Virus record (IMG/VR): IMGVR_UViG_3300024048_000068
Span: 1-22,864 of that record
DNA: 22,864 nt
DNA from: a virus
Strand: one strand, 5' to 3'
Shown piece by piece: positions 20,831 through 22,864 of the stretch. Below the pieces are notes generated by a model. That model saw only the letters and a program-made list of their open reading frames with translations. It had not been told where the DNA came from and did no database searches. Made by a program: the position numbers and the translations under genes. The stretch's first letter is position 1. Each line of letters opens with the position of its first letter.

Positions 20831-21109
20831 TTATTTTCCTTTCTTTTTTTTACTTTTCTTAATATTGTCTGCTTCTATCCTCAATACAGCAGCGAACGCA
20901 TCCGGGTTTTCTGCATATAAGCCTCGGATAAATTGCAGCAAAAGACTTACGATCGTACCCCTTTGTATCTTTTCGCTTGCTTTTTTGCCTAATTGCTTAT
21001 CCATTAAGGCGTCTGCTTTCTTACCTTCTTCAAACATATTTACCTTGCTTGCAGCTATTCTTATTACAGTCGAAGCAATGTTACCCTTTAGCCACTGTTT
21101 CATCTCCAT
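20831..21109 (-). CDS. Small basic phage protein, unknown
   Basis: A 92-aa helical, Lys-rich protein (MEMKQWLKGNIASTVIRI...) ending in a poly-Lys tail (KKSKKKKGK). AGGAGG six bases before the ATG at 21109 selects this start over one at 21157. The gene overlaps the preceding one by 29 nt. No membrane helix is clear. I do not recognise a family. Confidence 0.6.
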   Translation of the reverse strand: MEMKQWLKGNIASTVIRIAASKVNMFEEGKKADALMDKQLGKKASEKIQRGTIVSLLLQFIRGLYAENPDAFAAVLRIEADNIKKSKKKKGK

Positions 21110-21293
21110 TATTAGCCTCCTTTTTTGGAGCCCGTCTAAAGAAATACTGGAACACAATCATATATATCGCTATCAATACATCAGGTAAGTTTAATATTTT
21201 ACCCTTAGTTACGCTATATACGAAATAGAACAATAGCCCCAATGTCATTAGTATCAAAACAATATACTTAAATACAGAGTCAGCGTTTTTCAT
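21081..21293 (-). CDS. Two-helix membrane protein, holin candidate
   Basis: A 70-aa protein with two membrane segments (YIVLILMTLGLLFYFVYSV and VLIAIYMIVFQYFF), a short basic turn (TKGK) and a charged tail, the shape of a class II holin. The start at 21293 is preferred because its ATGA overlaps the stop codon of the preceding gene. A start at 21326 would add 11 residues. No sequence signature proves holin function. The lysozyme partner in this window is a domain of the giant virion protein rather than a free endolysin. Confidence 0.6.
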   Translation of the reverse strand: MKNADSVFKYIVLILMTLGLLFYFVYSVTKGKILNLPDVLIAIYMIVFQYFFRRAPKKEANNGDETVAKG

Positions 21294-21475
21294 TCCTGCA
21301 TCACTCCATTCCGAAAGGTTCTCCATCCACTACGCTTAAAGTCAGGGCAACCAACATCTTCGTCCCATTTCCAATTCTTATGTTTCTTTTTACATTCTCC
21401 CCAAAAATAACCCAACCCAAGAAACATTGATTTCGGAGGGTTTAAATGCTTACAATTTTTACAATAATTTTCCAT
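21290..21475 (-). CDS. 61-aa Cys-rich zinc-binding-like protein
   Basis: CKNCKHL (C5, C8), GECKKK (C28) and VGCPDF (C43) give a four-Cys pattern for one zinc ion, a common small phage zinc-knuckle layout. AAGGTGG lies four bases before the ATG and overlaps the end of the previous mini-gene. Role unknown. Confidence 0.65.
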   Translation of the reverse strand: MENYCKNCKHLNPPKSMFLGLGYFWGECKKKHKNWKWDEDVGCPDFKRSGWRTFRNGVMQE

Positions 21476-21476
21476 A

Positions 21477-21593
21477 TCACCACCTTATAGTCTTTTTAAT
21501 CATTATCCGGCGGTCTTTCTTCTTGCCGTCCTTATCCTTACCATTCAGCAATTCAAACAATGATTTCAATAGATTTTTAGCTTTATCTGCCAT
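21477..21593 (-). CDS. 38-aa basic mini-protein
   Basis: MADKAKNLLKSLFELLNGKD followed by a Lys/Arg-rich tail. It fills the gap between two genes: its ATG overlaps the barrel gene's stop codon (TAATG) and its stop lies one base before the next ATG, whose ribosome binding site it contains. Amphipathic helix plus basic tail; function unknown. Confidence 0.5.
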   Translation of the reverse strand: MADKAKNLLKSLFELLNGKDKDGKKKDRRIMIKKTIRW

Positions 21594-22225
21594 TAGAATT
21601 TCTTTTCTATCATGAGCGACCAGTAGTGCTGATTGCTCTGGGCTTCTAATATCCCATTGGTGAATTTATACCCATAGGCCCACTCTGGGTCTTTACCGCT
21701 TTCTACGTCAAGATCGCCCCATCCCCATTTATTTATGAGTGTCCAGTCCTTCATAAACTCCCAGCCAAATTGAATATGTGTTCCTATCTCATCATCCCAA
21801 TCTGCCTCGGCTGAATAGTTAGGCTTAAAATAGGGGTCTAAATAATCTATTCCAAATCCAGCGTGTACGGTTTCGGTGAAGTACCATTTAAGCGTTACGA
21901 AATAATCAAGCAGATTAAGCCTTCCCATTGACTTTCCCTGATAGGGGGTTTCTACCTGAGTATCGTGCGCGTTAGAAGATGTTGCGCCTACACCTAACTC
22001 TATACCGATTTTAGGTCTTAGATAGTTATCTTCTGGATTTGGCGAGAACGGAAGAAAAGGTATTTTAATTATTGGATTAAATTCATATCCCAACTCTACC
22101 CTGGGAGAACTATCAAGCCCTTCTACCAGATAGTCAGCATACCCTACCTTAGCGTTTATGCTGTCAGCATGCGCTATGCCTACAAAAGCTAAAATCAAAA
22201 TACTACTTATTATTATTCTCATCAT
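21593..22225 (-). CDS. Secreted outer-membrane beta-barrel protein
   Basis: A 210-aa protein. Residues 1-20 (MMRIIISSILILAFVGIAHA) are a signal peptide before DS. The rest shows alternating aromatic/polar strands (VGYADYLVEGL, PRVELGYEF, PKIGIELGVG, FVTLKWYFT, HAGFGIDYL, HIQFGWEFM, WTLINKWGWG, YWSLMIEKKF) and a terminal Phe, the usual signal for outer-membrane barrel insertion. AGAGGA before the ATG at 22225 selects this start rather than 22330. It looks like an 8-strand barrel of OmpW/PagL-like size, but no PagL catalytic motif is clear. A phage barrel could alter the host surface (for example superinfection exclusion, as suggested for Lom-like proteins). That role is inference. Confidence 0.7.
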   Translation of the reverse strand: MMRIIISSILILAFVGIAHADSINAKVGYADYLVEGLDSSPRVELGYEFNPIIKIPFLPFSPNPEDNYLRPKIGIELGVGATSSNAHDTQVETPYQGKSMGRLNLLDYFVTLKWYFTETVHAGFGIDYLDPYFKPNYSAEADWDDEIGTHIQFGWEFMKDWTLINKWGWGDLDVESGKDPEWAYGYKFTNGILEAQSNQHYWSLMIEKKF

Positions 22226-22370
22226 TTTTCCTCTTGGTTTTTTTGCTATCTTCTTGTGCTTTGCGGATAATGTTCTCTGCAAGGCTAATGTTCTGTTTAG
22301 CGTTCTCAAGATGTTCCATTGCGTGAGCAAGTGCCCTGTCAGAGTTTCTTCTGTATTTACGATTAGTCAT
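22203..22370 (-). CDS. 55-aa charged helical protein
   Basis: MTNRKYRRNSDRALAHAMEH... then a helix (LENAKQNISLAENIIRKAQ) and a Lys/Asn-rich end. The start forms an ATGA overlap with the previous mini-gene, and AAAGG lies seven bases upstream. It overlaps the barrel gene by 23 nt in another frame. Function unknown. Confidence 0.55.
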   Translation of the reverse strand: MTNRKYRRNSDRALAHAMEHLENAKQNISLAENIIRKAQEDSKKTKRKNDENNNK

Positions 22371-22468
22371 TTTAATACCTTTAGTTTAAACTTGTTATAA
22401 AAATTGCATCTTTTGCATTTCTTATTTCTATTAGCACACATAGTTAAAACGCAATCTTCTGCTTTCAT
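22367..22468 (-). CDS. 33-aa Cys-rich mini-protein
   Basis: MKAEDCVLTMCANRNKKCKR plus a basic tail, with Cys at 6, 11, 18 and 21 in a possible zinc-binding pattern. Both ends are ATGA overlaps with neighbouring genes, so translation is probably coupled. It has no strong ribosome binding site of its own. Confidence 0.5.
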   Translation of the reverse strand: MKAEDCVLTMCANRNKKCKRCNFYNKFKLKVLK

Positions 22469-22734
22469 TTAGTTGCTATTATCCAAATTGCCCTGCTTAT
22501 TATTGCAATCACCATCGCTGACCCAAGTCGCCATAGCCAAGTAATCTGTTTATTATGCCCCCTATGTTTCTCTGCGTGAGTTTGGCATTGTAGATTATCA
22601 AGTTTAATGAAGATAGCCTTAATGCTACCTTTTACTTCTTTCCATATTTCCTCTGAACGCTTGTCATGATTATCCCATCGTATTTTTGTTTCAGTTTCGA
22701 TTACTGTCAATCTGTCTCTTTCTTCCTGTTCCAT
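22465..22734 (-). CDS. XhlA-like coiled-coil/membrane protein
   Basis: An 89-aa protein: N-terminal helical region (EERDRLTVIETETKIRWDNH), a middle helix (IKAIFIKLDNLQCQTHAEKH) and a C-terminal membrane segment (WLWRLGSAMVIAIISRAIWII). This layout, with an ERD.L..IET start, is that of small phage proteins related to hemolysin XhlA and found beside holins. GAGG lies seven bases before the ATG. It probably belongs to the lysis or envelope group; function not proven. Confidence 0.65.
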   Translation of the reverse strand: MEQEERDRLTVIETETKIRWDNHDKRSEEIWKEVKGSIKAIFIKLDNLQCQTHAEKHRGHNKQITWLWRLGSAMVIAIISRAIWIIATK

Positions 22735-22742
22735 AATAACCT

Positions 22743-22811
22743 CTATATTCTTCCTATTATAAATACCGCCATCAACCCTGCCATTATTGTGAATAAAAAG
22801 TATGCTCTCAC
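22743..22811 (-). CDS. Possible 22-aa membrane mini-protein (GTG start)
   Basis: GTG at 22811 overlaps the stop of the incoming gene (GTGA) and encodes a single hydrophobic helix (YFLFTIMAGLMAVFIIGRI). An internal ATG would give 13 residues. Supported only by coupling and hydrophobicity. Confidence 0.3.
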   Translation of the reverse strand: MRAYFLFTIMAGLMAVFIIGRI

Positions 22812-22864
22812 TCCAACTGCCCTACAAGTTTAATTATCTTCTTTAGCAAATCATATATCTTCTG
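22808..22864 (-). CDS. C-terminal end of a gene continuing beyond the window
   Basis: The last 18 codons (QKIYDLLKKIIKLVGQLE, then TGA) of an amphipathic helical protein entering from the right edge. Too short to identify. Confidence 0.4.
   Translation of the reverse strand, partial: QKIYDLLKKIIKLVGQLE

Noticed and set aside
1-22864. CRISPR arrays, tRNA genes, transposase insertion sequences
   Set aside because: No regularly spaced direct repeats with unique spacers, no tRNA-like cloverleaf and no transposase gene were seen by eye.

Overview
This window is part of a tailed-phage genome, probably podovirus-like, or a prophage or metagenomic contig of one. It is AT-rich and almost every gene lies on the minus strand, so transcription runs from about 22.8 kb down to 1. 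Sec signal peptides on several late proteins and an outer-membrane beta-barrel gene with a C-terminal Phe suggest a Gram-negative-type host. The host genus cannot be named from the sequence.

Layout in the direction of transcription: (1) 22864-20545 is a chain of small, overlapping, translationally coupled genes: an XhlA-like coiled-coil/membrane protein, Cys-rich peptides, a secreted outer-membrane barrel and holin-like membrane proteins. (2) 20531-14265 holds tail genes: a head-tail adaptor-like protein, an 816-aa tubular/stabilisation-like protein and a 1045-aa fibre. The last two have Sec signal peptides. (3) 14230-12821 is a tail-collar fibre gene whose signal-peptide codons are split by a reverse-oriented HNH element. 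(4) 12805-4870 holds three probable internal/ejection proteins, ending in a 2159-aa polyvalent protein with an N-terminal GH108-type lysozyme and an internal HEIGH zincin motif. An intrinsic terminator follows. (5) 4793-1 is a separately promoted recombination operon: ribbon-helix-helix regulator, small proteins, Bet/RecT annealase, PD-(D/E)XK exonuclease, a coiled-coil protein and two small conserved phage proteins. HNH genes are inserted before and after the exonuclease gene.

The most interesting signal is a three-copy module. Each of the three HNH endonuclease genes (1372-1908 minus, 2604-3230 minus, 13757-14200 plus) is preceded by a roughly 100-nt element of the same architecture. It has a sigma70-type promoter whose predicted +1 is the first base of a 16-17-nt arm, then a 45-47-nt loop beginning with a T-rich block and ATG, then the complementary arm. 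A 14-nt segment follows, with a conserved GAA, whose 3' part pairs back into the loop as a pseudoknot. Then come a T-run, a ribosome binding site and the HNH gene. The arm and pseudoknot sequences differ among the copies, but pairing is kept. This is covariation visible within one genome and indicates a structured RNA (or folded single-stranded DNA) that travels with, or regulates, different HNH genes. The copy inside the collar gene keeps the disrupted gene's reading frame open through about 190 antisense codons.
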